13,714 bases of DNA from an uncultured Eubacteriales bacterium (GTDB lineage Bacteria; Bacillota; Clostridia; Oscillospirales; CAG-272), in the NCBI GenBank assembly GCA_934371135.1, contig CAKRNO010000031.1:1-13714 (forward strand), given 5' to 3'. The notes beneath the pieces are model-generated. The model saw only the letters and a list, made by a program, of their open reading frames with translations. It searched no databases and had not been told where the DNA came from. Positions 13,671-13,714 of this stretch are shown here, in pieces. A program made the translations under genes and the position numbers. Each line of letters opens with the position of its first letter. Positions within the stretch are counted from its first letter, which is position 1.

Positions 13671-13711
13671 GTGATTCTCTCACCCCTTTGTGAGGTGGTT
13701 CGAGAAATCAC
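13671..13711. repeat. Second inverted repeat at the window edge
   Basis: GTGATTCTC (13671-13679) pairs with GAGAAATCAC (13702-13711) with one bulged A, and CACC (13681-13684) pairs with GGTG (13694-13697). No T-run follows in the window. It may belong to the next gene's terminator or leader. Confidence 0.45.
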
Positions 13712-13714
13712 CGT

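Overview
The window looks like a GC-rich chromosome piece from a low-abundance-type Clostridia (Firmicutes), possibly an Oscillospiraceae-like gut bacterium. This rests on strong AGGAGG-type ribosome binding sites, TTGACA/TATAAT-type promoters with 17-base spacers, LplB/MalG-type oligosaccharide permeases, and a FeoB-associated Cys-rich membrane protein, which is typical of Firmicutes. The taxonomy is inference. No rRNA, tRNA, CRISPR array or insertion sequence was seen.

Layout. 1-1926: two inner-membrane permeases of a carbohydrate ABC importer (the first lacks its start), closed by a strong terminator. 2154-2738 (minus): a GNAT acetyltransferase, divergent from a tcdA-like tRNA-modification gene at 2900. 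The tcdA gene runs without a stop into the antisense of a truncated AraC-type regulator (minus, start at 4192); both genes have lost their ends at a junction near 3655-3664. 4443-10360: a co-directional catabolic operon of an enolase-superfamily sugar-acid dehydratase, a cytoplasmic GH10-like glycosidase, an SDR oxidoreductase, a remnant of an alpha/beta hydrolase, an RraA-like aldolase-fold protein, a lactonase-type beta-propeller and a nitroreductase, followed by a terminator. 10570-13246: feoA-feoB-Cys-rich protein, a ferrous iron uptake operon with its own strong promoter and a leader hairpin. 13252-13580: a frameshifted C-terminal remnant of an acetyl-esterase-like alpha/beta hydrolase, then a perfect 44-bp bidirectional terminator.

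How the genes may work together. The importer, intracellular glycosidase, dehydrogenase, lactonase, dehydratase and aldolase-fold protein could form a complete non-phosphorylative oxidative route: an oligosaccharide enters and is cut inside the cell, the released sugar is oxidised to a lactone, hydrolysed to an aldonate, dehydrated to a 2-keto-3-deoxy acid, and split to pyruvate plus an aldehyde. The family assignments are well supported; the pathway and its substrate are inference.

The most unusual property is that three loci show broken genes with abrupt junctions (tcdA/araC, SDR/hydrolase/RraA, feo/esterase). They are either real deletions in a decaying accessory region or sequence/assembly errors; reads across the junctions would decide.
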